DNA from: Betaproteobacteria bacterium
GTDB taxonomy: Bacteria; Pseudomonadota; Gammaproteobacteria; Burkholderiales; Casimicrobiaceae
Length of the DNA: 12,953 nt
NCBI GenBank assembly: GCA_016704895.1
Contig: JADIZG010000044.1
Coordinates: forward strand, 1 to 12,953
Reading direction: 5' to 3'
Shown: in pieces, positions 12,924 to 12,953 of the stretch
How positions within the stretch are numbered: position 1 is the first letter of the stretch
Layout: each line of letters opens with the position of its first letter
Made by a program: the position numbers and the translations under genes
Notes under the pieces: model-generated
The model's database searches: none
Told to the model about the DNA's origin: nothing
What the model saw: the letters and a program-made list of their open reading frames with translations, nothing else

Positions 12924-12953
12924 GGCTAGACCTCAATTAATCATCGGACGAGT
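12924..12953 (-). other. Leader of the gp80-like gene, with upstream sequence cut by the window edge
   Basis: Thirty bases carry a GAGG Shine-Dalgarno sequence 7 bases before the ATG and possible stop codons of an upstream gene (TGA and TAA in different frames). No promoter can be recognised in so short a stretch. Confidence 0.4.

Noticed and set aside
1..12953. tRNA genes, CRISPR arrays, attachment sites, insertion sequences
   Set aside because: I saw no cloverleaf-like sequence, no regularly spaced direct repeats with unique spacers, no IS-type inverted ends and no integrase or transposase motifs.

Overview
The window is a stretch of a GC-rich tailed double-stranded DNA phage (or prophage) genome. 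Every supported gene lies on the minus strand. Genes are packed end to end, many with TAATG, ATGA, GTGA or TAGTG stop/start overlaps, and the longest gap is about 60 bases. No integrase, repressor, tRNA, IS element or CRISPR array is visible. A P22-type coat protein, a scaffold just before it, and a gp10-like beta-propeller tail hub suggest a podovirus-like virion. The host cannot be named from this sequence; the base composition fits a high-GC bacterium.

In transcription order (high to low coordinates) the layout is as follows. (1) 12923-8862 holds small or beta-rich virion proteins: a gp80-like 'tail fiber' protein, a tiny Cys-rich protein, two tandem paralogous proteins of about 297-299 residues, a protein with 20-residue L-x-G-x-G repeats, and two small hypotheticals. 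(2) A rho-independent terminator at 8814-8835 is followed by the head-assembly block: scaffold, coat and a head-fiber-like protein, with strong RNA hairpins in the gaps. (3) A two-gene modification cassette, glycosyltransferase then SAM methyltransferase, sits inside the late operon. (4) The head-to-tail connector block is a head-tail adaptor and a gp10-like propeller. (5) The tail and ejection end carries a glycine-rich fibre or tip protein, a GNAT-like protein, a 294-residue Gln/Ala-rich protein, an Ala/Gly-rich protein, and a gene running off the left edge.

Read together, the genes build and decorate the capsid, close the portal vertex, and provide fibres and probable ejection proteins. 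The terminase and portal genes are not in the window and may lie beyond its right edge.

The most striking sequence-level pattern is repeated small frame breaks at GC-rich or homopolymer sites (about 12590, 12470, 12343, 10332, and at least eight between 2833 and 2070). Protein-like sequence resumes in another frame each time, and at most sites one missing base would restore it. This looks more like uncorrected sequencing indels, or recent lesions, than ordinary gene decay. Several products described here are therefore reconstructions.
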